Origin: Paramecium pentaurelia
Taxonomy: Eukaryota; Ciliophora; Oligohymenophorea; Peniculida; Parameciidae
Reading direction: 5' to 3'
NCBI GenBank assembly: GCA_905183005.1
Contig: CAJJDO010000007.1
Coordinates: 799,736-863,735 of the forward strand
Length of the DNA stretch: 64,000 nt
Each line of letters begins with the position of its first letter. The stretch's first letter is position 1. A program made the translations under genes and the position numbers. Positions 1 through 12,817 of this stretch are shown here, piece after piece. The notes beneath the pieces are model-generated. The model made no database searches. It was not told the DNA's origin and was given only the letters and a program-made list of their open reading frames with translations.

Positions 1-1466
1 CAAAAAACTTATATTATCATAATCAATTCCTTTAGCTAAATAAAAAGCTTAAAAGAGAAAATTAATATACGAAACCAATTAATAGTAAAAAGTCCATGTT
101 GATGTCTTAAGATAGTTTGCCAAGTTGTTATAATATGAATTAGAATTACTCGATAAATCTGAATAAATTCGATTGCAATTAAATACTGATAAAGGTTTTA
201 ATCATGTTGGAATGTTTAATATCCTGGATGTTCATGGTAATGGAGAAATTGAATTTAACTTTATTGAATAATTGATGAATAAAGCATAAATTCCATTCAA
301 ACCACAAGCTTTTAAAGCTTTAGTTAGAAGAACTAACTTATTGAGTAATTGTAATTCTCTATCTGAATGTTTGGTTTTTGAAGGCTTCCGATTATTGACA
401 TCAGTTTAAAATCCTTATTTTAAAATTCCAAAACCAGAAATTGAAACTCTGCCATCAAATATAGAATATTCAAGGATTCTTGGTACAGAAGTAACAGGTC
501 AAAATTCTTCGTAATTATCAATCTCAAGAATTCCTGACAAACTAAAAAATTCAACCCAAAATTATAGATCAAAGCCTATCATACCCTTATATAATAGTAG
601 CAATCCTTATGTAAATGAGACGTTAAAAAAACAAAGTAAAATTTAAGACAGCTAAAAATAAAATTATGATACATTGTAGAATGATTATGTAATAGAAAAT
701 TATTAAATATTAGATTGTGTATGGAACAAAAAGAGAATGGGAGGAATTGCAACATTCAATGAATTCAGGTGTACTTATAGATACTCAATCATTAAAATCA
801 TAAATTCAAAGAATTCAAAATTCCTAAATAAATTTCTAATCAAATGGTTCAAACAGCAAAGCTCATACTTAAGTAGAGAAAACTGAAATATAATAAATAT
901 AATAACAAGCTCTTGAGGAAGATTTAGATAGAAGAAGAAATGAAGAATTGTCAAAGTAATTATAACATGCTATGAATGCAAATACAAAAGGATATTATTC
1001 TAACCTTGTAAAAATTGAAAGGGAGAAAAAAGAATCTGAAGATATTAATTAATTTGTTGTGTAAGCTCCTTGGTATCAAAATGATACAAAAATCAATAAA
1101 AATGTCAATTTAATTAAATAATAACAAGAATAAATCCATAAATTTTCAGGCCTAAATTAACCTAGCACTTCAATAAATTAAAGTTAGCAAAATTTATAAA
1201 ACAATAATTCCTCTAAGTTACCACCTAAAGTACCAAAAAAGGAAGGAGCCTAATCAAATATTTAACCTCTATAACAATAATAAAATAACAATTAAGAATA
1301 ACCTGCATAATCTTAGATAGTATCTTAACAAGATGTTTCTCCTATAAAATCAAGAATTTTTTCATCATAAAAATAAAATCCTTTAATATATTAAGATAAT
1401 TTACAATAAAAAATTATGGATTATAAATGCGATATCCCAACTAGATAATTTGATTATTAAAACTGA
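1..1466 (+). CDS. EF-hand-like protein, 5' end cut by the window
   Basis: The frame is open from base 2 when TAA/TAG are read as Gln, so the start lies before the window. The first part holds a helix-loop-helix that looks like a degenerate EF-hand (loop DVHGNGEIEFNF, about bases 219-254; position 12 is Phe instead of the usual Glu), preceded by an acidic amphipathic helix. The C-terminal half is low-complexity, rich in Gln, Ser, Asn and Lys. A 25-nt intron at 689-713 (GTA...TAG) is needed to keep the frame; it changes phase and joins two open exons. The stop is TGA at 1464-1466. A calcium-responsive regulatory or ciliary role is possible from the fold, but I do not recognise the protein itself. 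Gene identity is unknown; the reading frame is well supported. Confidence 0.75.
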
Positions 1467-1607
1467 AATATTTTATTTTTTGTCAAATATGTGTCATATT
1501 TCTATGTTTGATAGTATTGATTAATATTAATACTAATCATTTTTAATTGTATTCAAAGTATATAATAATTTTATTAATTATTTTATTAAATTGTTTCTAA
1601 AGAAAAA

Positions 1608-1824
1608 ATGGTAAAAATATGATTAATACTTAGGATGGCGAAGATGAAATGTAGAAATAAGCAAGATTAATGGCTGAGAAATATAAGGATGGACCTAAAA
1701 AGAAAGGAGCATTAGTGAAAAAAACTCAGGAAGTACATCTTTAATATTTACAAATTAGAGAACATAATTTGATTCAGCTACACACGAAATGCAAAAATAA
1801 GCTTAACAACATCCTCCTAAATGA
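1608..1824 (+). CDS. Endosulfine/ARPP19/Igo-like small protein
   Basis: Two short introns (1611-1633, 23 nt, directly after the ATG; 1733-1758, 26 nt) give an exact 56-codon frame, 55 residues, ending in TGA. The centre reads as a basic linker followed by RTQFDSATHEM. This resembles the FDSGDY core of the endosulfine family, whose serine is phosphorylated by Greatwall/Rim15 kinases to make an inhibitor of PP2A-B55. The serine and the preceding Phe-Asp are kept; the following Gly-Asp-Tyr is changed to Ala-Thr-His, so the match is partial. The protein is shorter than animal ARPP19 (about 110 residues). Family assignment rests on this motif and the upstream lysine-rich stretch, so a moderate confidence is fair. 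It lies 141 bp downstream of the EF-hand gene, same strand. Confidence 0.6.
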
Positions 1825-4800
1825 TGATTCGATTATTATTACAATATTATTTAATAATTAAATCTCTTTTCTCACTATTCATTTTACTTTGAGATTATTC
1901 TAAGATGATCACTTAATAATTTCTTTCAATATTTAGAAAATCATTTTCTAAAAATTGACACCTTCAATGTTATACATCAAGCTATTACAGGTAAAATACA
2001 TTTAATCGAGAAAAACAACTAGAACCTTATTGTTAAAAAAAAAACTGAACAAGTTTACAGAAGAACACACTTATTATTTTTATTTGCTCTATCTCCTTCA
2101 AAATTAAGTTTTACTTTAAATCTTTATTAATATTATCTTTATTTAAAGTGATACCATTCATCTTTGTATAATAGATATTAAAATTATAAGATTAAAAAAT
2201 TATTTCTTTCAGTATTATACTTTTACATCAATAAAACAATCTTCAAAAGAATATCATAAAAAACTAAATTTACTGGGATTTTGAATAGTTTTATTACATT
2301 TTTTCAAATAACTTTGAAATACAATTCAAACAAATATGAAAAAGTAGAAATTCAATTTATTCAATTAAAAAATACTCAAAAAGGAATCTTTTGTTAATTA
2401 TAGTCTAAAAACTTATCAAAACAAAATTTATTAAATATGCTTATAATTCACAATAAAAGAAAAAATGATCATTAGATGCTTTTATTTTATGATTCATAAC
2501 TTAAATGCAAATGCTCAATATACTAAATAATATTAGTAACATTCTTGATTAAAAATATCTGAAACGATTAATACATTCCACGAAAGTATAAACTTGGACC
2601 CTCATTATTTGATATAAAAAATACTCCATAATTATGAAATTTAAGTATCTGATAAATGTATAAAATTTCAAATGAGTTGATTTTTTTAATTAAACTCTAA
2701 GTGTTTTAGACATAAGAATGAAAATTCAAATATTAAATTTCTTATCTTTTTGTTTGATAACAATGTTTCAATATTTTTTCTGCTAACAAATACTATTTAA
2801 TGCAATTAAGATTTCATATCAGAGATTGAACTTTTATAAAAATTAAATCTATTAAATTCATATAGTTCTAAATCAAAAATTAACATTATCCTAAAACTAG
2901 CATATAACTTATGAAAGCCTATATGTATTTTTGAAAAATGATTTTATGATGTGAAATTAATCCAAAGTTTCTTTTAGAATTAGAAGGTAAAATAAAATAA
3001 GGGAATAAGATATTCATAAATATTTAAATATTCATTTTACATGAAAATTATTCTTAGTTGTAATAATAATTATTATAATTACTTGTTTATTAACAATAAA
3101 TATTATATTAAAAAGGAATATAATAAATAATATTTAAATAATAATATTTAGTGATATTATATAACTATAAATTTTTGTTATTGAATATAATATAAGTAAT
3201 CTTAATTGATACATAATAATCAATAATTATAGTTATAGATGTTTAGTATTTATATCCCTAATACTTAAATTTACAGGAATATTGCAATTTCCATTTTTTT
3301 AAATATAGGTGTATATTCATTTTAACCATTTTATTTGTTTATATATTTACAAGAATCTTGGAAAATATATTATTTTACATATTAAATCCAATGGTATTTT
3401 TTATAAAGTCATTGTCATGATCACATTATCCAGACCAAATATAATATTTTTATAAAATTTATATTTTATGTTACTTATTTCAATGATTATTTTATACAAA
3501 AAAGCTATACATTCTAATTGTCAAGTTTTTGGATCAAATTCATTTATAGCATTAATAAATTTATTAGAATGTTATAAAATAATTACAGGATAAATTAGGT
3601 TATAAGGACGAGATTTCATAAGAAAATGCAATTGATTAATTGATAGATATATAATTGCATTAATAAATTCTCTATTTAGAGAGGTAATTAAGTAACTTCA
3701 ATAGTTATATACACACAAATATCTTGAGTCAACCAATAAGACTATTTTATTAATTCAATAAAAACTCATTTTTACTTATATTGAAGAGGATACAAAAAAC
3801 ATACCAATATGATAGGAAAGCTATAGAAGCTAAAAAGAAAATTTAATGAAACTTAATCAGTTTAAGTAGAAGGGAATATAATAATCAGAGATTCTAATGT
3901 GTATTAATAAAACTTTCAATTGTAGGAAGAAATAAGTATAAATTTGTTTCATCAAGTTATATAACATTATATAAAAAAGAACATAAGTAATATAATTAAA
4001 ATCATGAAAATTTCTTGCAGATTCCAATTTATTGACTTATAATGTTTTAATTTCAATTATTGAGTTTTATCTAAACTTTTTAATAGTTATAATANNNNNN
4101 NNNNNNNNNNNNNNNNNNNNNNNNNNNNNNNNNNNNNNNNNNNNNNNNNNNNNNNNNNNNNNNNNNNNNNNNNNNNNNNNNNNNNNNNNNNNNNNNNNNN
4201 NNNNNNNNNNNNNNNNNNNNNNNNNNNNNNNNNNNNNNNNNNNNNNNNNNNNNNNNNNNNNNNNNNNNNNNNNNNNNNNNNNNNNNNNNNNNNNNNNNNN
4301 NNNNNNNNNNNNNNNNNNNNNNNNNNNNNNNNNNNNNNNNNNNNNNNNNNNNNNNNNNNNNNNNNNNNNNNNNNNNNNNNNNNNNNNNNNNNNNNNNNNN
4401 NNNNNNNNNNNNNNNNNNNNNNNNNNNNNNNNNNNNNNNNNNNNNNNNNNNNNNNNNNNNNNNNNNNNNNNNNNNNNNNNNNNNNNNNNNNNNNNNNNNN
4501 NNNNNNNNNNNNNNNNNNNNNNNNNNNNNNNNNNNNNNNNNNNNNNNNNNNNNNNNNNNNNNNNNNNNNNNNNNNNNNNNNNNNNNNNNNNNNNNNNNNN
4601 NNNNNNNNNNNNNNNNNNNNNNNNNNNNNNNNNNNNNNNNNNNNNNNNNNNNNNNNNNNNNNNNNNNNNNNNNNNNNNNNNNNNNNNNNNNNNNNNNNNN
4701 NNNNNNNNNNNNNNNNNNNNNNNNNNNNNNNNNNNNNNNNNTACAGGATAAATTAGGTTATAAGGACGAGATTTCATAAGAAAATGCAATTGATTAATTG

Positions 4801-5430
4801 ATAGATATATAATTGCATTAATAAATTCTCTATTTAGAGAGGTAATTAAGTAACTTCAATAGTTATATACACACAAATATCTTGAGTCAACCAATAAGAC
4901 TATTTTATTAATTCAATAAAAACTCATTTTTACTTATATTGAAGAGGATACAAAAAACATACCAATATGATAGGAAAGCTATAGAAGCTAAAAAGAAAAT
5001 TTAATGAAACTTAATCAGTTTAAGTAGAAGGGAATATAATAATCAGAGATTCTAATGTGTATTAATAAAACTTTCAATTGTAGGAAGAAATAAGTATAAA
5101 TTTGTTTCATCAAGTTATATAACATTATATAAAAAAGAACATAAGTAATATAATTAAAATCATGAAAATTTCTTGCAGATTCCAATTTATTGACTTATAA
5201 TGTTTTAATTTCAATTATTGAGTTTTATCTAAACTTTTTAATAGTTATAATAATTTGATATCAAGTCAAACTTTTAATATAATTACTATTCGGACTATAT
5301 TTTAAATATTTTTACAAAATCATAGGTAATGGATATTTCATTATATAATTTTATAAAATAATCTATTAAATAGTTTCCATAATTTTACAAAACATAATAG
5401 ATAGATTCATTGCTCATATGATAATAAATA
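1825..5430. other. Gene-poor, very AT-rich stretch with an assembly gap
   Basis: I found no convincing frame on either strand with TGA as the only stop, apart from short chance runs. The stretch contains a 647-base run of N (4095-4741) and a 511-bp direct repeat on either side of it. At about 3.6 kb it is the longest gene-free part of the window and contrasts with gaps of 5-100 bp elsewhere. Confidence 0.6.
3584..5252. repeat. 511-bp direct repeat flanking an N gap (likely unmerged overlap)
   Basis: Bases 3584-4094 and 4742-5252 are the same sequence at a fixed offset of 1158, as far as I compared them, separated only by N. Copy 1 ends exactly where the N run begins and copy 2 begins exactly where it ends. 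That is what overlapping contig ends look like when a scaffolder inserts a gap instead of merging them. A true tandem repeat would not be expected to end precisely at the gap edges. Confidence 0.85.
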
Positions 5431-5433
5431 AAA

Positions 5434-6359
5434 CAAATATATGAACGGTTACTTTAGATAGAAGCAGAAGTATAATATAAATATTAATATTTTAGGAAAG
5501 CACAGTTCCAGATTATAAATTAATATTTAAATCTACTTCAGTAATTATACCAGCACACTATTTTGCAATAAATTCTGTTGTGATAACTCCTGATTGTAAT
5601 AAGGTGATAAAAGTAAGTAGTGAAGGTTAATTAAAAATTTGGGATACTTCTACTCATACAGAAATATGTTAGATAAGCGATAATTTCGACTATGCTTTTT
5701 GTGTTGATGTTTCAGATGATGGTTAATGTATTGCTTCTCGTGGTTCAAATGATTAGATTATTAGAATTTGGAATATTAACGATACATTAGAGCCAGTATT
5801 CAGATTCAAATATCATACAAAGATAGTTTAAAGAATCAGATTTGTACCATAATCTTAATAATTGGTATCTATTAGTTAAGATCATTAAGTGGTTATTTGG
5901 CATGATACTAAACCTAATCCATCACGCATATTAAAACATCACAAAAGTTCTGTTAAAGGATTAGCTATTTATAAAAATTGTAAATTTATGGCTACATCTG
6001 CTTTAGATAAATAACTTATTATTTGGAATATCTAAAATAATTTTTCATTGGTCCACTAAGTATGACCTCATAAAACTACATGCAATTATATTCAATTCTC
6101 AAAAGATTTAAAATATATGATGGTTATAGGAGGAGAAGATGGAATTGTAAAATTATGGAAAGTCTAAAATTGGGAACCCATATTAGAATTCATAGGACAT
6201 ACATCATTTATTTGGACTGTTAAGTTCTAGTTATTCTAATCTAATTATATCATCTTAAACCAAAGATATTCTAATTTGGAATATACATCTGAATAATAAT
6301 AACAAAGAATTTATTGAAATTATTATTAAAGATTTATGTAGCTTCTTATTAAGAATTGG
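5434..6359 (+). pseudogene. WD40-repeat gene with disabled frame
   Basis: Several WD40 blades are readable, including LKIWDTS, IIRIWNI, VVIWHDT, LIIWNIQ, IVKLWKV and ILIWNI, with GH-like starts between them. A 26-nt intron (5470-5495) is recognisable. Three defects argue against a working gene. There is no ATG in frame between the upstream TGA and the first exon. An in-frame TGA at 6063-6065 lies where an Arg (CGA) would fit. A one-base frame change between about 6222 and 6260 is needed to reach the last blade. Paramecium introns do not explain the TGA, as no GT...AG pair of suitable length surrounds it. Sequencing error is the alternative, but two independent defects plus a missing start favour decay. 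The remnant ends next to the tRNA gene. Confidence 0.65.
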
Positions 6360-6378
6360 AATATTAAAAATAAAAATA

Positions 6379-6450
6379 TAGCAGAGAGTGGTTTCGATCC
6401 ACCGACCTTTGAGTTATGAGCCCAACGCGATTCCACTTCGCCACCCTGCT
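6379..6450 (-). tRNA. Initiator tRNA-Met (CAU)
   Basis: The minus strand folds into a full cloverleaf with anticodon CAT. Features specific to the eukaryotic initiator are present: an A1:T72 first acceptor pair (AGCAGGG with CTCTGCT), a G-rich anticodon stem and a T-loop reading ATCGAAA with A at position 54 in place of the usual T. No intron is present and CCA is not encoded. This marks it as initiator, not elongator, tRNA-Met. It stands alone just after the broken WD40 gene. Confidence 0.93.
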
Positions 6451-7576
6451 TATGTTAATAAATTTATCTAAAATTTGTTTATATCTAATTTTCAATATAA
6501 AGTATATATATTAGCCATAATTCATTCATATAATATTTCCGAACTTTTATCTTATATATCAAGGGTTTTATTAACATAGAGTTATTTACTTTAATGAATT
6601 GATTACTACTTAGTATACTATTTTTCAGTCAATCTTTGTATAAAGATCGACCAATTTGCTTGTTTTTTTAAAATTATTAATCATCATAAACAATATAACC
6701 GTATAATTGTTAAATAAAAAGATATATTCTTTCTTGTAAAACAAATTTAGAAGCATTTACAAGATCTCTTTAAGGAGTGTTAATTTTTAATTCATTTTGT
6801 AAAGAGAATCTAAGTTTTAATCAACTTGTGACAAGTAATAATTTTTTATAATTTGTTCTATTAAAATAATAATAAATAATTTTACTTAATAATAGTAGAT
6901 AGAATATTATTTAAAATCATATTTATAATAGTAATAAATAATTTTACATAATAATAGTAAATAGAATATTTATTAAATATTATTATAAAAATAATAATAT
7001 AAAATAACATCTTTCAAATAATGTAATTTAATAACAAAATAAAATGAGATTTATTATTTCCTTAAATTAGTTTATTAAAATTCATTCTCATTAAATTTTT
7101 TTCATAATTTTACAAATCATATAAGATAGCTTTTTGGATTGATTAAATTTTTTTGCGAATTAATAATATTGTTTTATGTAAGTATCTTCTATTAATATAT
7201 TTTATAAAATTTTTCAGTATCTTGTTAGATATTATACTTAAATCAAAAAATAAATCAATCACAATTTTATCATTTAATTGTTCTTCCATACTTACCTTTA
7301 TTAAATCCAATTTTCTGCATATTAGCAATAATTAAACTGAATATCCCAAAACCCAAAAACACCCTTAATCAACTCAAAGTTACTATTTCTTTATTCTTAA
7401 AATTTATTAAATATTTTTTGGTCTCTAGTAAAGAGTGAATAGAGCAAACCTCAAATATTGAATGAAATGCAATTCTCTAAATAAAATTCAAAATTTTATT
7501 ATCTGTAATTTGATTCAAATTAAATATCAAATAATTTTGTTAAATAATTAGTATTAAATTATTTTTGATTTTTTTA
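6451..7576. other. AT-rich stretch without a recognised gene
   Basis: I see no supported gene. From about 6992 onward this sequence is repeated at 8206 onward as part of the 1.2-kb assembly duplication. Short standard-code frames on both strands near 7143-7335 overlap each other, have no recognisable content and lie upstream of the next gene. Confidence 0.5.
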
Positions 7577-9418
7577 ATGGGCAATATTTGTGCTATTCTT
7601 TATTAGAAACTCAAGTAAAAAATTATGTACTACAATATAATTATAACATGATTAGCACATAAAAATACTAGTCACAAAATGATGGTAGTGACTTGTAAAC
7701 ATTTAAATTCTCAATATAGGACTCAACTGAATTTAGATAAGCATTAAAAAGTTTCTAAAAAGTGTAAATCATGTATAAAGAAAATAAGTACTTTTCTGAT
7801 GATTAACTTAAAAGGATGTAAATAGTTCAATATAATTAGAACTTAAGATATAGAGGGGTTTATTAAACCTGATGCTATTAGTAATTTAGAATAAATAAAA
7901 TATTTATCATGGTCTGGAAAATATGATAATATGAACCAAAAGATAGGGAAATGGATAGTTAAATGGAAAGATGAAGCTCTTAATGATGTAGGTGGATAGT
8001 ACTCTAATAATAAAAAATAGGGTATATGGAAAGACATATTTAAAAATTATATTATGTAAATTTGTTTACATAATTATAAGTAAATCTCAAGTCTATGAAG
8101 TAGGGGAATATGCGTGTGAAACGAGGTAACATTTTTGGAAGATGATATATAAAGATGAAGAAATGTGATTATTGATTATTATCAACTTAGTGGTGGAGGA
8201 GAATNTTATTATATAAAATAACATCTTTCAAATAATGTAATTTAATAACAAAATAAAATGAGATTTATTATTTCCTTAAATTAGTTTATTAAAATTCATT
8301 CTCATTAAATTTTTTTCATAATTTTACAAATCATATAAGATAGCTTTTTGGATTGATTAAATTTTTTTGCGAATTAATAATATTGTTTTATGTAAGTATC
8401 TTCTATTAATATATTTTATAAAATTTTTCAGTATCTTGTTAGATATTATACTTAAATCAAAAAATAAATCAATCACAATTTTATCATTTAATTGTTCTTC
8501 CATACTTACCTTTATTAAATCCAATTTTCTGCATATTAGCAATAATTAAACTGAATATCCCAAAACCCAAAAACACCCTTAATCAACTCAAAGTTACTAT
8601 TTCTTTATTCTTAAAATTTATTAAATATTTTTTGGTCTCTAGTAAAGAGTGAATAGAGCAAACCTCAAATATTGAATGAAATGCAATTCTCTAAATAAAA
8701 TTCAAAATTTTATTATCTGTAATTTGATTCAAATTAAATATCAAATAATTTTGTTAAATAATTAGTATTAAATTATTTTTGATTTTTTTAATGGGCAATA
8801 TTTGTGCTATTCTTTATTAGAAACTCAAGTAAAAAATTATGTACTACAATATAATTATAACATGATTAGCACATAAAAATACTAGTCACAAAATGATGGT
8901 AGTGACTTGTAAACATTTAAATTCTCAATATAGGACTCAACTGAATTTAGATAAGCATTAAAAAGTTTCTAAAAAGTGTAAATCATGTATAAAGAAAATA
9001 AGTACTTTTCTGATGATTAACTTAAAAGGATGTAAATAGTTCAATATAATTAGAACTTAAGATATAGAGGGGTTTATTAAACCTGATGCTATTAGTAATT
9101 TAGAATAAATAAAATATTTATCATGGTCTGGAAAATATGATAATATGAACCAAAAGATAGGGAAATGGATAGTTAAATGGAAAGATGAAGCTCTTAATGA
9201 TGTAGGTGGATAGTACTCTAATAATAAAAAATAGGGTATATGGAAAGACATATTTAAAAATTATATTATGTAAATTTGTTTACATAATTATAAGTAAATC
9301 TCAAGTCTATGAAGTAGGGGAATATGCGTGTGAAACGAGGTAACATTTTTGGAAGATGATATATAAAGATGAAGAAATGTGATTATTGATTATTATCAAC
9401 TTAGTGGTGGAGGAGAAT
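6992..9418. repeat. 1.2-kb direct repeat around a single N (likely unmerged overlap)
   Basis: About 6992-8204 is repeated at 8206-9418 with a constant offset of 1214; the lone N at 8205 is the junction. The first copy stops abruptly at the N inside a gene that continues normally only from the second copy. This pattern recurs at 14123 and 26070, which points to an assembly joining rule, not a genomic duplication. Confidence 0.88.
7577..8204 (+). other. Truncated first copy of the MORN-like gene 5' part
   Basis: This carries the same start (MGNIC...) and the same first introns as the complete gene at 8791, and breaks off at the N at 8205. It is part of the assembly duplication and should not be counted as a second gene. 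Confidence 0.8.
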
Positions 9419-10893
9419 ACAATTTGAAGGGTCAGAAAACTGGTAAATGGATAGAATTGAGTGATGGGTATAGTTATGACTCATAAGTTATGTATTTTGG
9501 TGAATATAAGGATAATAAAAAAGTGGGCATTTGGGATATATTATTTAGAAAAAATAATGAAACGAAATTTAAACTGATGTAAATATTCTAAATAGAAGAA
9601 ATGCTTTAGCGGTTGTGGATCATATAGTGAAGGAGGTAATGGCATTAAGATAGGGAAGTGGGTTGAACAGAGTGAAGGTTTTTATGCTGATTCATAAATA
9701 ACATATCAGGGTGAATATAAAAATGGTAAAAAAGATGGTAGATGGGATATCTTTTTTATGAATAATAATCAAAACGAATTGATGTGTGACAATATTATAA
9801 AATAAAGTTTAGTGGTGGCGGATCATATGGGGAAGAGGATGGTGCTGCTATAAAGGTTGGAGAGTGGACTGAGTTGGATAGTGGGTTTGAAAATAGAAAG
9901 TAAGTGCTTGTTCAAGGGGTATATCAACAAGAGAAGAAGGTTGGTGAATGGAGTATTCTTTATAGAAAGTACTATTAGAATTTATTTAATAAAATGTAAT
10001 TAACTTTAAAACGAATTATCTAGAGGAGGTGGATTTTATGATAAAAGAAGTTTAGGCATAAAGATTGGAAAGTGGGTTGAGTAGAGTGAAGGTTTTTATG
10101 CTGATTCATAAATAACATATCAGGGTGAATATAAAATTGGTAAAAAAGATGGTAGATGGGATATCTTTTTTATGAATAATAATCAAGACGAATTGATGTG
10201 TGAAAATATTATAAAATAAAGTTTAGTGGTGGCGGATCATATGGGGAAGAGGATGGTGCTGCTATAAAGGTTGGAGAGTGGACTGAGTTGGATAGTGGGT
10301 TTGAAAATAGAAAGTAAGTGCTTGTTCAAGGGGTATATCAACAAGAGAAGAAGATTGGTGAATGGAGTATTCTTTATAGAAAGTACTATTAGAATTTATT
10401 TATTAAAATGTAATTAACTTTAAAACGAATTATCTAGAGGAGGTGGATTTTATGATGAAAGAGGTTCAGGCATTAAGATAGGGAAGTGGGTTGAGCAGAG
10501 TGAAGATTTTTATGCTGATTCATAAATAAAATATCATGGTGAATATAAAAACGGTAAAAAAGTAGGTAGATGGGATATCTGGTATGAAGATGAATGGGGT
10601 TTTGTTAAAAAAATGTAGAAAATTCAATTAAACAAAGTATTTAATTTCTAGTGGTGGGGGGTCATATGATGAAGTAGGTGAAGGAATTAAATTTGGGCAG
10701 TGGATTGAGTTGATCAATGATTTCGATGATTCAAAATAAATAACTCAAAAAGGAGAATATAAAAATGGTAAAAAAGTTGGTATATGGGATGATTACGATC
10801 TGTAGGAGAATGATCCATTTTAATCAGTGTAAATAATATTATAATACTAAAATTTTTAGTCGTAAGAATTAATGGATAAGGGATGAGAAATGA
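8791..10893 (+). CDS. MORN-like repeat protein with one repeat per exon
   Basis: Eleven introns (8841-8869, 9032-9053, 9270-9294, 9379-9404, 9579-9609, 9784-9812, 9996-10023, 10198-10226, 10410-10437, 10615-10651, 10829-10859; 22-37 nt) leave exactly 596 codons, 595 residues. The N-terminus MGNIC fits an N-myristoylation plus palmitoylation signal, so membrane attachment is likely. The rest is repeats of about 58-61 residues of the form GGGSY...IKIGKWVE...Y.GEYKNGKKVGRW, related to MORN-type beta-hairpins. Each repeat is one exon bounded by phase-2 introns that split an Ile or Met codon. Two alternating repeat types (A and B) occur, and a 414-bp A+B block including both introns is present twice (9610-10023 and 10024-10437). 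The family is widespread in ciliates as MORN-like proteins; function here is unknown, perhaps a membrane-linked scaffold. Confidence 0.85.
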
Positions 10894-11955
10894 AATATGA
10901 TAAATTATGCTTAACTTAAAAATCATTCAAAATTGGGTTTTTTTTGAATTTTTTTAACATTTCGTCAATCTCATTTTTTTAATTTAATAATAGTAAGACG
11001 ATGGTGGAGATAGAATCAATTCAATTTTTTTTATGCAACTTTAATTAAAATAAAAGTGTGAAAATAGGCACTCATTTTTTTATAAATTTTATGTCATTTT
11101 TTATGATTAATATTTTAAAAATCAGAATTAAGAATGATTAATCTTAATTTAAAATTTCTTTATCTTTATGAATGTAATTGATAAATTTATTGAAAAAGAT
11201 ATAATGATTATTACTTCACTATATTTTTTTTTTGAATACTAAATTGGAGGATAAGAATAACATTCTCTTATATTCCTAATATTATTAAGATAAGAGATAA
11301 TTAATTGTCTTCTCTAACTAAATTATTATCATTTGCTTTAGAGTAATAATAAAACTCAAGCAAAATTCTTCTTATTAGAATGATTTAAAAAGTATCAATT
11401 CTGTACATCAATCATATTAGATTCTAATTTAAAAAATCAATTTATTTTAATATTATTTTATATAAAAATTAATTATGTTTTAAGATAGATTTTTATTCTA
11501 AATTGATCTTTAATTATTTAAATTTCTTTCCTGTTATACTTACATTTACAATTTTTATATTTGAATAAAATTATTTTACATAATTTTTGTTTTAAATATG
11601 ATTAGTTTTTGATTTTTTAAAAAGCAATCTTGTCCTACAATTAATATTAATAATAGATATCACCTAAATTGTTCAAAATATTACGCATGAATACTTTATA
11701 AAGTATCATATCAAATTTTAGTATATAATTAGAGGATAACCATTATTTGTACTTTAAATCTTAATGAAATATTAAAATTAATTTAATCTCAATAATTAAA
11801 TTAGCAAGCATAATGATTAGCTTTTTATTAAAAGTATCATTTAAAGTTTTAAATATTATCTTTAATGAATTAAAATACTAGATAGTATTAAATTTCAATC
11901 TTACATATTTATGTTTATAAATTTTTCATATTTTATAAAATTTAATAAATATTTA
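10894..11955. other. AT-rich stretch without a recognised gene
   Basis: Homopolymer T and A runs and no supported frame on either strand. Nothing else recognisable was seen. Confidence 0.5.
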
Positions 11956-12282
11956 ATGGGAAAATTAAACACATAAAATAAGTAACATTAAAGAAGATTA
12001 AAAGTAGAGGATTAGCAAGGCTTGAATTTACCTATAAATAAAAATCATATACGAGGAGAATTTCGATGTGATCTTCCTTCTCATATATCAAGTCATATTT
12101 TAGTTGGATAACGATCAGAAATACTTTATTCAAAATTAGAAAACTATATGTTTCGATTAGAATGGAAATAAAGAGCTGATGGAGTTAATCCATTAGGAAC
12201 AGAATTTAGGTACAATGATCTTAAGCAAGTTTGCCCAGGCTTGTTAATGAAATATTTATCAAAATTTGTTGTGCTTTCTTGA
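11956..12282 (+). CDS. Small hypothetical protein, 108 residues
   Basis: An uninterrupted frame from ATG to TGA with seven reassigned Gln codons and codon use like neighbouring genes. The protein starts MGKLNTQNKQHQRR, is basic at the N-terminus, and contains a mixed hydrophobic core (RGEFRCDLPSHISSHIL, then LYSKLENYMFRLEWK). No transmembrane segment or known motif is visible. MGK could permit N-myristoylation but the context is not strong. I do not recognise it. Confidence 0.55.
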
Positions 12283-12817
12283 AATATAAAATTTAGCCTT
12301 TTTAGGTGCTTATGATAATAATTGAAAAACTACTTTTTCTTTCTTTATCTATATTTACTATACAAGTCTTTCTTAAATGGAAGACTTTTTCTAAATAATT
12401 ATTGATTAACATTTTGTTATAAATATTTTATATAATTGTACTTCTAATGTGTTCTTCACAATTTCCATCAACATTATCATTATTATTCTATTTTTTTCTT
12501 TTCATCCAATTTTTAATATAGAATAATTAATTTGCTAAAATGTATTCAAAAAATTAGAAAATGGTGAATAAAATTTTCTTTATATAAAGATTTTGATTAA
12601 CTTATGTGTCAAGATTAAGCTAAATTTTTTTTTGAATAAAGATTAGCTTCTATAATAAATTTTATAAACTTAAGAAATAAATCAATTATTTTTCTTAAAT
12701 AATCTGTAAATCAGAGTAATTGTTTTAGTTTCAATATATTCTAAGAACATAATAAAATATTTCGAAATTTTAATCAAATTGATCATTCTTAGAATGCTTT
12801 AAATATAAATTTATTAG
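12283..12817. other. AT-rich intergenic stretch
   Basis: No supported gene on either strand. It separates the small plus-strand gene from the minus-strand phospholipase gene, so it lies between two convergent 3' ends. Confidence 0.5.

Noticed and set aside
4032..4789. Frames across 4032-4789 on both strands
   Set aside because: They consist almost entirely of N.
7143..8549. Two identical pairs of short frames that looked like a duplicated small gene
   Set aside because: They lie within the 1214-bp assembly duplication, overlap each other on opposite strands and have no recognisable content.
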